Assembly: GCA_034180415.1 (NCBI GenBank)
Contig: JAXFOK010000050.1
Coordinates: 1 to 64,000, forward strand
DNA from: CAKMMH01 sp927798255
GTDB lineage: Bacteria > Bdellovibrionota_C > UBA2361 > CAKMMH01
Reading direction: 5' to 3'
DNA length: 64,000 bases
Below are positions 55,228 to 63,549 of the stretch, piece after piece (the first letter of the stretch is position 1; the number at the start of each line of letters is the position of its first letter). Under the pieces are notes generated by a model. That model made no database searches, was not told where the DNA came from, and saw only the letters and a program-made list of their open reading frames with translations. A program made the position numbers and the translations under genes.

Positions 55228-55917
55228 ATGCCACGATACGAAAAAAAGTTTTTGCTTAGGGATAATCAAGATTTGATTATTGAATGCATGCTAGATAAAT
55301 CTTTAAGTCTTGATCCTAATTGCTCAAATTTAAAATGCTATACTGTCCATTCATTATATTTTGACGATTACTTAGATAGTGCTTTTCATGATGTCGAGGC
55401 AGGAATCCTTAAGAAAATAAAATTTAGAATAAGAAGATATAATGATAATGTTGAAGACTATAAGTTAGAGATTAAGAGAAAAAACAACGATGAAGTAGCA
55501 AAAGAATTTTGTTATTTAAAAAAAGATGAAGTCTTAAAGATTATGAATAATGATATTTCTGATCTTTTCTGGAATACAAATAATGCAGTTTTGAAAAAAT
55601 TTTTAATTGCAATGCAAACTAAATTTTTAAGACCAAAAATTATAGTAACCTACAATAGGGTGCCTTTTGTAAATTTTTTTAATGATTTAAGAATAACAAT
55701 AGATAAAAATATTAGTTATTCAAGAGATGTTGATAATTTTACAAATAATTTTTATTTTAAAAATCAACTTTATGAAAAGATTTTAGAAGTTAAATATAAT
55801 GATTTTATTCCTAAAGATATAAGGAAGATTTTGTCTGATTTCTACTTATTTCGTGTAGCATTTTCAAAATATTATAACTCAAGGTATGAATGCCAAAAAT
55901 TAGGAGAAGTTGTATAA
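55228..55917 (+). CDS. VTC-domain (polyphosphate polymerase-like) protein
   Basis: 229 residues from ATG 55228; an in-frame TTG five codons earlier is less likely. The VTC tunnel pattern is visible: MPRYEKKFLLRD at the start, VHSLYFDDYLDSAFHDVE, KIKFRIRRYND, DYKLEIKRKNNDEVAKEF, RPKIIVTYNRVPFV, LRITIDKNI and EKILEVKYNDFIPKDIRKIL. The Lys/Arg residues lining the tunnel (RIRRY, EIKRK, EVKY) are present. The family makes or binds polyphosphate. It immediately precedes a DUF4956 gene, the usual partner. Confidence 0.87.
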   Translation: MPRYEKKFLLRDNQDLIIECMLDKSLSLDPNCSNLKCYTVHSLYFDDYLDSAFHDVEAGILKKIKFRIRRYNDNVEDYKLEIKRKNNDEVAKEFCYLKKDEVLKIMNNDISDLFWNTNNAVLKKFLIAMQTKFLRPKIIVTYNRVPFVNFFNDLRITIDKNISYSRDVDNFTNNFYFKNQLYEKILEVKYNDFIPKDIRKILSDFYLFRVAFSKYYNSRYECQKLGEVV

Positions 55918-55918
55918 T

Positions 55919-56569
55919 ATGGATGCATTAAAAGAATTATTAGGATTGAATAATTCTATATCGTTAGATATTAATGTTATTTTATCAGTATTGTTTTTTA
56001 CACTAATTTTATCTTTATATGAATTTGTCATATATCGCTATATATCAAAAAGGACGGTTTATAATAAAGAGTTAAATATAAGTATTATAACATTGCCGTT
56101 TTTTATATCGACTATAATCTTAGCGCTTCAATCAAATCTTGTGATCACTTTAGGTACAATTGGTGCGCTTGCAATTATAAGATATAGAACTGCGATTAAA
56201 GATCCAATAAATATGACATATATTCTTTGGGCAGTACATACAGGAATAGTGTGTGGTTGTCAATTATATGAACTTGGTCTAATAACATCGTTATTTGCAT
56301 CAATTGTGATTTATGTATTAGAAAAAATTAAAAGTAAAGATAATCAAAGTATTTTATGTATTAAATCATCAAGTAATATTGAAGAAGATCTCATCAAAGT
56401 TTTAAAAGATAATGTAAAAAATTTCGATATTAAAACTAGAAGTTTTGCTAATAATAATTTTGATTATATTGTGTTTATTAGGATTTTTGAACCATCTACA
56501 ATTATAGATAAACTAACAAGCCTTAAGGATTGTGTACAAGTGTCACTTATGGAATGTTATAAAGATTAA
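55919..56569 (+). CDS. DUF4956 membrane protein
   Basis: 216 residues from ATG 55919 (AGGAG is 12 bases upstream; a TTG nine bases earlier overlaps the VTC gene). Three or four membrane helices lie in the first 120 residues, with the family block VITLGTIGALAIIRYRTAIK, DPINMTYILWAVHTGIVCGC. A soluble C-terminal domain of about 90 residues follows. The function is unknown in general; VTC-DUF4956 pairs recur and are commonly followed by a CotH gene. Here only a decayed frame follows. Confidence 0.85.
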   Translation: MDALKELLGLNNSISLDINVILSVLFFTLILSLYEFVIYRYISKRTVYNKELNISIITLPFFISTIILALQSNLVITLGTIGALAIIRYRTAIKDPINMTYILWAVHTGIVCGCQLYELGLITSLFASIVIYVLEKIKSKDNQSILCIKSSSNIEEDLIKVLKDNVKNFDIKTRSFANNNFDYIVFIRIFEPSTIIDKLTSLKDCVQVSLMECYKD

Positions 56570-56591
56570 ATAATTCTTTATAGGTTATTAA

Positions 56592-56923
56592 ATGGTAGTA
56601 TCGTTTAAAAAATTATTAATCATTGTTTTTAGCATAATATGCATTCTGGTATTAAATTTTTTGTATACTAACATGCATGAAAAAGTATAGCTGATCTTTT
56701 TATAACTAAAGAAGATTTTTCTATTATTAAAAGCAGTCTAATTTCTAGTAATAATTCTCTAATAAAGCAAATTTATATTAATAAAAGTAGACTTTTTTAC
56801 GATAGAAAAAATAATATTTGGCATTGTTCACTTCTTAAAGGAAAAAATGGTCAATTTGCTGTTTTTTGCTATGCTAAGCAATACTCATTATACATGTTAA
56901 TATATTATGTAAATAAGAATTAA
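56592..56923 (+). pseudogene. Frameshifted membrane-anchored protein after the DUF4956 gene
   Basis: ATG 56592 opens a 32-codon frame that is a membrane anchor (FKKLLIIVFSIICILVLNFL) and stops at 56690. In another frame the sequence continues as ADLFITKEDFSIIKSSLISS, IKQIYINKSRLFYDRKNNIW and so on to a stop at 56923. One indel between 56678 and 56690 would join them into about 110 residues. The position is that of the CotH gene in VTC-DUF4956 clusters, but the product would be far too short, so I regard it as a remnant of that or another third gene. Confidence 0.55.
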
Positions 56924-58395
56924 AAAGTATTGATATCAAGATTTTCTTGTTCATAATCGGAAGCTTCAAACTCGTCTGTAATTCCAGATTCATCAAGTTG
57001 ATCAAAACGCGTGTATTCACCAGAAAATGCGACTCTAACAGTTCCTGTAGGGCCAGCACGATGCTTCCCTAAAATAATCTCTGCTATTCCTTTATCTTTA
57101 GTATCGGGGTTATACATTTCATCACGATAAATAAATGCGATAATATCTGCATCTTGCTCAATTGCTCCTGATTCTCTTAAATCTGCGATTCTTGGTCTTT
57201 TCTCATCACGTCCTTCAACACTTCTATTTAATTGAGAAAGTGCTATGATAGGAATATTAAGTTCTTTAGCTAGACCCTTTAGTGAACGCGAAATATCAGC
57301 GATTTCTTGCTCTCTACTGTATTTATATGTTGGGCTTCTCATTAACTGCAAATAGTCAACAATAATTAATCCAAGCTTTTTTTCTCTTGCAAGACGTCTT
57401 GCTTTTGCTTTTAACTCTGTTATCGTAAGACCACCTGTGTCATCAATATAAATAGGAGCATCTGTAAGGCGACTAGCAGCTTCTACAATTTTTGGAAAAT
57501 CTGATTCTGGAAATTTACCAGTTTTTAATTTAGAGTTTGAAACTCTAGCCTCTGAGCTTAACATTCTCATAAAAAGCTCTTCTTTCGACATTTCTAGTGA
57601 AAATATTCCAACCGCAAGCTCCTCTCGAAGTGCAACGTTTTGTGCAAATGTAAGTGCAAGAGCAGTTTTACCAACTCCAGGACGTGCTGCTAAAATAAAA
57701 AGGCTAGCTTTTTGAAATCCTGCCGTTATATCATCAAGTTTACTAAATCCAGAAGAAACACCTGTTACTGATTTTTTCTTATCGTATAGTCTTTCTACTA
57801 GTTGAAGAGCATCTTGTGCAATATCTCCAATATGCGTAAATGACTTTTCTGTTTTCTCGTCTGAAATTGAAAGTATACGCTGTTCTGTTTCATCAATAAA
57901 TTCATCAAGGTTTTTTTCTGTATCGTATGCATTGTTTATTACTTCACTTGCTTCATGAATTGCAGTTCTTCTTATTGAAAAACTTTTAACCATATTTGCA
58001 TAATAGATAACATTTGCAGCGCTAGGAACAGATGAAGCAAGACGAGAGATCATTTCTAATCCCCCGCATTCATCTAAAATATTTGTCTTTTTTAATTCTT
58101 CGCTTAATGTAACAGCATCAATTGGTTCACCTCTTTCCGTTAATGCAACCATTGCCTTAAAAATTTCTGAATGTGCACGTTTATAGAAATCTTCAGGTTT
58201 TAAGATTTCCATCGCAGAATTAATTGTAAAATTATCAATTAATATACCACCTAGAACAGATTCTTCTGCTTCGTAGGAATGAGGTGGCACCCTAACAAGA
58301 TTAGGATTGGAATTTTGTAACTCTTTTGAGCTTACAATTTTACTTTTAGATGACTTGGCGAAATCTTGCCTAGCTACATTCATTACATTCTCCAA
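56920..58395 (-). CDS. dnaB: Replicative DNA helicase DnaB
   Basis: 491 residues. The N-terminal domain has VPPHSYEAEESVLGGILID and MVALTERGEPIDAVTLSEEL. The RecA-like ATPase has Walker A AARPGVGKTALAL at about 238-250, FSLEMSKEELFMRMLSSEA, Walker B LGLIIVDYLQLM and ALSQLNRSVEGRDEKRPRIA with DLRESGAIEQDADI. It unwinds DNA at the fork as a hexamer. The start overlaps the end of the upstream NYN-domain gene by 13 bases, so its translation is probably coupled to that gene. Confidence 0.97.
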   Translation of the reverse strand: MENVMNVARQDFAKSSKSKIVSSKELQNSNPNLVRVPPHSYEAEESVLGGILIDNFTINSAMEILKPEDFYKRAHSEIFKAMVALTERGEPIDAVTLSEELKKTNILDECGGLEMISRLASSVPSAANVIYYANMVKSFSIRRTAIHEASEVINNAYDTEKNLDEFIDETEQRILSISDEKTEKSFTHIGDIAQDALQLVERLYDKKKSVTGVSSGFSKLDDITAGFQKASLFILAARPGVGKTALALTFAQNVALREELAVGIFSLEMSKEELFMRMLSSEARVSNSKLKTGKFPESDFPKIVEAASRLTDAPIYIDDTGGLTITELKAKARRLAREKKLGLIIVDYLQLMRSPTYKYSREQEIADISRSLKGLAKELNIPIIALSQLNRSVEGRDEKRPRIADLRESGAIEQDADIIAFIYRDEMYNPDTKDKGIAEIILGKHRAGPTGTVRVAFSGEYTRFDQLDESGITDEFEASDYEQENLDINTF

Positions 58396-59078
58396 ATGGT
58401 TTCAGAATCAGTTAAATCAATCCATTTTGATGCTGATTTTAAAATATCTTGGTTGGTCTTTGATGTACCAAAATCTGCTGTAATTGTTTCTGTGTTTTGA
58501 GTATTAGCAAGTGAAATAGCGTAAGTTAATTCCTTGCTTGGGCACACTAGGTTAATTACTTTTTTAACATTTGGACTAATTAACGCGCTATCTTCATTTT
58601 TTTGTTCTTCTTTAACTTCTTCTTTAATAACATCTTTTTTTATAGCATTAATTTTTATTGTATTCTTGCTTTCTTCTTTCCTTGAAGCTTTCTCATTATT
58701 TGATAACTCGTTTATTGAATAGAAATTTTTATAACCAAATGCGAAAGCAACGATATCTGATGCCATCTCTGTATCTACTAATACTTGACGATTTACTCCT
58801 TTTGGCGGAAGCCTTTTTACTACTACTTGAAATCCAGCATTTTCAATTGCATCAAGGTAAGCACGATGCCTTGAATCATCTTCAAAAGGGATTAACGTAT
58901 AATATCTAACAACCGCTGGTTCAAGACCTAAAGATAAATTTTTAAGAAGAGCTTTCATGTCAATTTTTTTGTTAATTCTTCTTGTTGCTCTATCTAGTTC
59001 GACTCCGTCAATAAAAATGCCCACAACGCGTGGTTCATTTCTTTTAATTATACCGTTACTGTTTGTTTCAAATTTCAT
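58383..59078 (-). CDS. NYN-domain (LabA/PIN-like) protein with inserted linker
   Basis: 231 residues. The NYN nuclease fold begins VVGIFIDGVELDRATRRI (first catalytic Asp), continues AVVRYYTLIPFEDDSRHRAY, LDAIENAGFQVVVKRLP and VDTEMASDIVAFAF (second acidic pair). A Lys/Glu-rich linker of about 60 residues then interrupts the fold before VINLVCPSKELTYAISLANT and the end with LKSASKWIDLTD. The usual SGDxDF Asp motif reads CPSKEL here, so nuclease activity is doubtful. LabA-like proteins are linked to RNA processing. It overlaps dnaB by 13 bases. Confidence 0.7.
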   Translation of the reverse strand: MKFETNSNGIIKRNEPRVVGIFIDGVELDRATRRINKKIDMKALLKNLSLGLEPAVVRYYTLIPFEDDSRHRAYLDAIENAGFQVVVKRLPPKGVNRQVLVDTEMASDIVAFAFGYKNFYSINELSNNEKASRKEESKNTIKINAIKKDVIKEEVKEEQKNEDSALISPNVKKVINLVCPSKELTYAISLANTQNTETITADFGTSKTNQDILKSASKWIDLTDSETIWRM

Positions 59079-59414
59079 TAATTAACTCCTTAAAGTCTTT
59101 GATTAAAGATAATTAGTTGACTCTCTAAAAGGTGAAGTTGGATTATAACAAAAAAACGAAAAAATTAAAAAAATTTTTATACAAAAATTTTTTAAAAAGT
59201 TAATGAAAAAACAAAACCCAAAATTAACTTTTTATAATTTATACAATATTAGTGTAAAAAAATAAACATTTAGCAACTAGTTTAAAGAATTTAAAGTTAT
59301 AAATGTATTGTTTTAAAGAGTTTAAGTTTTTTAGAAGCAAAATTGTAAAAATTACTGACTAAAATATAAAAAATGTAGCAAAAAATTTTAAATAAAAACT
59401 AAAAAGGATTAAAG
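59079..59414. other. AT-rich divergent promoter region
   Basis: About 335 bases of almost pure A/T between the NYN-dnaB unit and the sigma-factor gene. It must contain both promoters. No operator or RNA is evident. Confidence 0.4.
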
Positions 59415-60050
59415 ATGTCCAAAAAAAATGCAAAAAATACCAATTTAATATTAACCTATAGAGATAAAGCTCTAAAAATGACTCGTGGTTTTCTAAAAAA
59501 ATGGGGAAGTCATATTGATGAAGATGAGCTTATTTCAGTATCAGATCTATCATTATGTGAAGCAGCTTCAAGATTTGATGAAAGTAGAAATGTAAGTTTT
59601 ATTACATTCTTATTTTATTATATTAAAGGAAATTTAGTTAAAGCCGTTATTAACTCATCAATTATAAATGGTTGTGATAGAGATACATATTTAGAAAGAA
59701 ATGGTGAAAAAGAATATTCTACATCACAAAATAAATTACAAGAGATTTTGAACAATGAAGTAGCAGAATGCTCAATGGGAAGTTCTAAAGATACGCCAGT
59801 TGATTTACTTCTTAAAAAAGAATTATATTCAATTTCAAAGGAAACATGCAAAGGTTTAGATGATGTAGAAAGGAAAATCATTGAAAAAATTTATCTTCAA
59901 GGTGAGCAAGTTGTAAATGTAGCAAAAGAGCTTGGATATTCAAGATGCCATATATCAAGAATGAAAAGAAGCGTACTTGAAGGATTAGAAAAGGCAATTA
60001 ATAAAAAACTAGATTACGAATCAAATGATTCAATCCTTAGAGCTTCGTAA
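59415..60050 (+). CDS. Alternative sigma-70-family factor
   Basis: 211 residues. Region 2: LTYRDKALKMTRGFLKKWGS, DEDELISVSDLSLCEAASRF, NVSFITFLFYYIKGNLVKAV. Region 4: LDDVERKIIEKIYLQGEQVV followed by the helix-turn-helix VAKELGYSRCHISRMKRSVL. The spacer between them is short, without a full region 3. This fits a group 3/FliA- or SigB-like alternative sigma factor, but it is not a clear FliA. AAGGA precedes the ATG. It converges with the ZIP gene, with one base between the stops. Confidence 0.82.
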   Translation: MSKKNAKNTNLILTYRDKALKMTRGFLKKWGSHIDEDELISVSDLSLCEAASRFDESRNVSFITFLFYYIKGNLVKAVINSSIINGCDRDTYLERNGEKEYSTSQNKLQEILNNEVAECSMGSSKDTPVDLLLKKELYSISKETCKGLDDVERKIIEKIYLQGEQVVNVAKELGYSRCHISRMKRSVLEGLEKAINKKLDYESNDSILRAS

Positions 60051-60051
60051 T

Positions 60052-60828
60052 TCAATGTGTATGATGAAATAATTCTACTAGAAAATATATAAAAAATATT
60101 CCTAGTAAAAAATAAAACGCATGTAAAAGTCTTTCCTTTGTTATATGCGATGCTTTAATTTCAGGCACTAAATCAACTGCACTAACATAAATAAATGTTC
60201 CAGCTGTAAATGGCATTAATAAATGTATAAGAAAATCATTATTATAAAAATAAATAAACAGTGCGCCTATAAAAAATGAAAGTTGTGAAAATAAATTTAT
60301 TAAAAAAGCTTTTTTCTTTTTAAATCCTGAGTGAAGTAAGATACCGACATCCCCAATTTCTTGAGGAAGTTCGTGAAGAAAAGTTGAAAGGGTAGTAAGT
60401 ACTCCAAGCTTTGGAGAAATAATAAAAGTTGCAGCAATGCTTGCTCCATCTATTGCGTTATGAAAAAAGTCTGAGAAAGTTATAAGCCAGCCAAGTTTGT
60501 TATCTTTACTTCTAACATGTTCGCTTGCATGTTCGTGTGGCATTTTGTGACAGTGATGCCACTTTAAAAGTTCTTCTAAAAAAAAGAATGCTAAGAATCC
60601 AATTAATACAATAAACATTGCAAATTGATGTGAGTCAAAAAGCTCCATGCTTTCTGGAATTAAAAATAAAAATGCAGAGCCTATAAACACACCTGATGAA
60701 ATTGACACAACTGGAAATAAAAGTTTTTTTAAAATATTTTCTTTTAAAAGTAAAATTCCTGCAGCAATTACTGATGTTAAGCACATCAAAATTCCAGCAA
60801 ATGTTATGTATAGTAAAGTTAAATTCAT
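60052..60828 (-). CDS. ZIP-family metal transporter
   Basis: 258 residues with about eight membrane helices. The binuclear metal site motifs are FFHNAIDGASIAATF in TM4 and FLHELPQEIGDVGILLHSG in TM5. A His-rich cytoplasmic loop (WHHCHKMPHEHASEHV) lies between TM3 and TM4. ZIP proteins bring Zn2+, Fe2+ or Mn2+ into the cytoplasm; the metal cannot be told. Related bacterial members are annotated ZupT or ZIP. No Zur site was recognised. Confidence 0.9.
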   Translation of the reverse strand: MNLTLLYITFAGILMCLTSVIAAGILLLKENILKKLLFPVVSISSGVFIGSAFLFLIPESMELFDSHQFAMFIVLIGFLAFFFLEELLKWHHCHKMPHEHASEHVRSKDNKLGWLITFSDFFHNAIDGASIAATFIISPKLGVLTTLSTFLHELPQEIGDVGILLHSGFKKKKAFLINLFSQLSFFIGALFIYFYNNDFLIHLLMPFTAGTFIYVSAVDLVPEIKASHITKERLLHAFYFLLGIFFIYFLVELFHHTH

Positions 60829-60859
60829 AAATTAAAGTTTAAAAAGAAGTAATATTTAA

Positions 60860-61699
60860 TTAAATAGCGTCTTTTTTGATTTTTTTAGCTTCTTGCCACA
60901 ATTCTTCAAGTTCATCTAATGTATAATCATTTAGAGGTTTTTTTGCAAGATCCTCTAATGTATCAAAGCGAGATTTATATTTTTTGCAAGCATTATTTAA
61001 TACTTCATCAGGGTTAAACTCTAATTTTCTTATGTATTGAATTACTGCAAATAAAAGATCTCCAGCCTCATCTTTTAATGCTTCTTTGTTATTAAACTTT
61101 TTATTTTTTATTGCTTCTTCTTCGACTTCTCTTATTTCTTCTTTAACTTTCAAGAACGCTTCATCGGCATTATTCCAATCAAATCCAAGTTTTGAAGTTT
61201 TGCTTCCATATTTATAAGCCTTTAAAAAAGGCGGGAATGAAGTAGGGACTTTATCTAGAGTGTGTTTTAGAACTTTATTATTATCTTCTGCTTCTTTTGA
61301 TTTAGCTTTTTCCCAAATTTTCCAAACATCGCTAACGCATGATGCGTTAACATCTTGTCTAAAAACGTGTGGGTGGCGTCTTACAAGTTTTTTACCTAAA
61401 TCTTCTATAACATCGTAAATGTCAAAATTACCTTGCTCTCGTTCCATTTGCGTGTGGAACATGATTTGCAATAGGAGGTCTCCAAATTCTTCACGCATCA
61501 TTTTGGGGTTATTTTGAGAAAGTGCGTCGATTACTTCATAAGTTTCTTCGACTAAGCATTGCATACAGCTATCGTGAGTTTGTACTTTATCCCAAGGGCA
61601 ACCAGTTTCTTTGTCTCTAAGTCTTTCAAAAATTTTCTCAAGTGTTTCTAGTTTTCTAAAATCGCTATTTAAAATATCTTCGTTATTTTTATTATTCAT
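60860..61699 (-). CDS. mazG: Nucleoside triphosphate pyrophosphohydrolase MazG
   Basis: 279 residues from ATG 61699 (GAAGG eight bases upstream; a TTG five codons earlier is less likely). The N-terminal MazG domain starts FERLRDKETGCPWDKVQTHD and has LVEETYEVIDALSQN and MMREEFGDLLLQIMFHTQME (the EExxE12-28ExxD pattern), then KLVRRHPHVFRQD. A second MazG domain has KEEIREVEEEAIKNKK and DEAGDLLFAVIQYIRKLEFN. The enzyme hydrolyses NTPs, including damaged ones, to NMP and PPi. It is upstream of the ZIP gene on the same strand. Confidence 0.95.
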   Translation of the reverse strand: MNNKNNEDILNSDFRKLETLEKIFERLRDKETGCPWDKVQTHDSCMQCLVEETYEVIDALSQNNPKMMREEFGDLLLQIMFHTQMEREQGNFDIYDVIEDLGKKLVRRHPHVFRQDVNASCVSDVWKIWEKAKSKEAEDNNKVLKHTLDKVPTSFPPFLKAYKYGSKTSKLGFDWNNADEAFLKVKEEIREVEEEAIKNKKFNNKEALKDEAGDLLFAVIQYIRKLEFNPDEVLNNACKKYKSRFDTLEDLAKKPLNDYTLDELEELWQEAKKIKKDAI

Positions 61700-61769
61700 A
61701 ATAGTTACCTTCAAAATATATCACTTGTTATCGCACATGTTGCCAGAAACCGCAATTTTGCTTGGGGCA

Positions 61770-61978
61770 CCCGTAAGGGGGTTAGTGAAATTTATATTCA
61801 CACAGGATTTTTTGAACCCAGATTCCTGCCCCCTGAAACCTGCTACCCGATGCCTGTTTCTAGTTTCCTGATACCTGTCACATGGAACCTATTTCCTGAC
61901 ACCTGAAATCTGACTTCTGCTACATGAAACCCTGAAACCTAAAAACTGTTTCCTGACTCGGACACCAAAATCCTGAAG
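61770..61978. repeat. GNNA hairpin and degenerate CTG-type array, copy 2
   Basis: CCC-GTAA-GGG is at 61770-61779, followed at 61805-61978 by about 20 irregular units of the form CCTG(A)AACCTG, TGACACCTGAAATCTG and similar, with steps of about 7 or 14 bases. The block GACACCAAAA near 61963 also occurs (reversed) at about 23336. The array ends next to the gpmI stop. There are no identical spacers, and it is not coding. Confidence 0.6.
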
Positions 61979-61979
61979 C

Positions 61980-63485
61980 TTAAAACAACGCATTTCCTGT
62001 CATTTCACTTGGCTTTTCAATCTCCATCATTTTTAGGATTGTAGGAGCAACGTCGCAAAGAGCGCCGTCTTTTAAAGTTACTTTTTCTTTGTAGCCTACT
62101 AAAATTACAGGAACAAGATTTGTCGTATGGGCTGTGTTTGGTGTGCCGTTTTCGTTAAGCATTGATTCAGCATTTCCATGGTCTGCAATAATTAATCCTT
62201 GCCCGCCTTGAGCTAATAATGCATCGAAAACTTTTCCTACACAAGTATCAACAGCTTCAATTGCTTTTATGGCAGCACTTTCAATTCCTGTATGACCAAC
62301 CATGTCAGGATTTGCAAAATTTACAACAACTAAATCATATTTTTTAGAATTTATAACTTCTACTACCTTGTCGCAAACTTGATATGCACTCATCTCTGGT
62401 TTCTCATCATATGTTTTTACTTCACGAGGAGAAGGGATAACCTCTCTATCTTCGCCATCTACTGGTGCTTCAATTCCACCATTTAAAAAGAACGTAACGT
62501 GTGCGTATTTTTCAGTTTCTGCAGTTTTAAATTGTTTTAAACCTTTTTTAGAAACTACTTCACTTAAAAAGTTTTTAATATCAATTTTTTCAAAAAGAAC
62601 AGGTAAGTTATAAGTTTCATCATATTCTGTAAAACAAAGAATTTGATTTTTGTTTAGTACAGGAATATTTCTTTCAAAGCCATCAAAATCTTCAATTCCA
62701 AATGTCCTTACAATTTCTCTCATCCTATCTGCTCTAAAATTAAAGAAAATTAATGAATCATTTTCTGAAACTTTACATTCATTTAAAATTGCTGGCTCTA
62801 TGAATTCATCTCCAATATTCTCGCTATAAGATTTTGATAAATATTCTTCAATACTTGAAATTTTAGGAGCATCAAGCTTTGTGTACATGTCATAAGCTCT
62901 TTTTACTCTATCCCATCTCTTATCTCTATCCATCGCATAAAAACGTCCCGTGATATCTGCAACTTTAACATTTTTGTATGGAGCTAAGAACTCTAAAAAC
63001 TTTTCATATTGATTTTTAGCGTCCATTGGCTCTGTGTCACGTCCGTCAGTTATTAAATGAATACAAATAGTTTTGTTTGTATCTCTTGTTAAATTTTCAA
63101 TTAACAATTTTAAATGCTCAATATGAGAGTGAATACCGCCATCAGAAAAAAGTCCAAAAATATGAATCTTTCCATCATCTTTTAAATTAGAAATAAAATT
63201 ACTGTAGCTAGGAAATTTTGTAAGTGCGCCTTCTCTTAACTCTCTTGAAATCCTAACAAGCCATTGTTCAACTACACGGCCTGCACCAATATTAAGGTGA
63301 CCAACTTCTGAGTTTCCCATTTGACCATCTGGAAGCCCTACAAAAAGGCCGCTTGCTTGAAGTGTTGCATTTGGATAAGTGCTTAAAAGTTTATCGATAT
63401 TTGGGGTGTTTGCTAAAGCTATAGCGTTATGTTCTCTTTCTTTATTTATACCGAATCCGTCAAGAATACAAAGTAATGTAGTCAT
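61980..63485 (-). CDS. gpmI: 2,3-bisphosphoglycerate-independent phosphoglycerate mutase
   Basis: 501 residues. The metal and nucleophile sites are visible: LCILDGFGIN (first Asp), QMGNSEVGHLNIGAGRVVEQ with the phospho-Ser, LITDGRDTEP, GRFYAMDRDKRWDRVKRAYD, FFNFRADRMREI, NFANPDMVGHTG, and GLIIADHGNAE with TAHTTNLVPVILVG. It interconverts 3- and 2-phosphoglycerate using Mn2+ and links glycolysis/gluconeogenesis to the PckA reaction. The length is typical. Confidence 0.97.
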   Translation of the reverse strand: MTTLLCILDGFGINKEREHNAIALANTPNIDKLLSTYPNATLQASGLFVGLPDGQMGNSEVGHLNIGAGRVVEQWLVRISRELREGALTKFPSYSNFISNLKDDGKIHIFGLFSDGGIHSHIEHLKLLIENLTRDTNKTICIHLITDGRDTEPMDAKNQYEKFLEFLAPYKNVKVADITGRFYAMDRDKRWDRVKRAYDMYTKLDAPKISSIEEYLSKSYSENIGDEFIEPAILNECKVSENDSLIFFNFRADRMREIVRTFGIEDFDGFERNIPVLNKNQILCFTEYDETYNLPVLFEKIDIKNFLSEVVSKKGLKQFKTAETEKYAHVTFFLNGGIEAPVDGEDREVIPSPREVKTYDEKPEMSAYQVCDKVVEVINSKKYDLVVVNFANPDMVGHTGIESAAIKAIEAVDTCVGKVFDALLAQGGQGLIIADHGNAESMLNENGTPNTAHTTNLVPVILVGYKEKVTLKDGALCDVAPTILKMMEIEKPSEMTGNALF

Positions 63486-63549
63486 GTAAAATGCCTCCCT
63501 TGGAAATTAAACTAAAAATGAATAATTACTTTTTTTGAAAAATAAAAAA

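Noticed and set aside
61805..61978. Possible CRISPR array
   Set aside because: Units are only about 7 bases, unequal and without spacers, and no cas gene is present.
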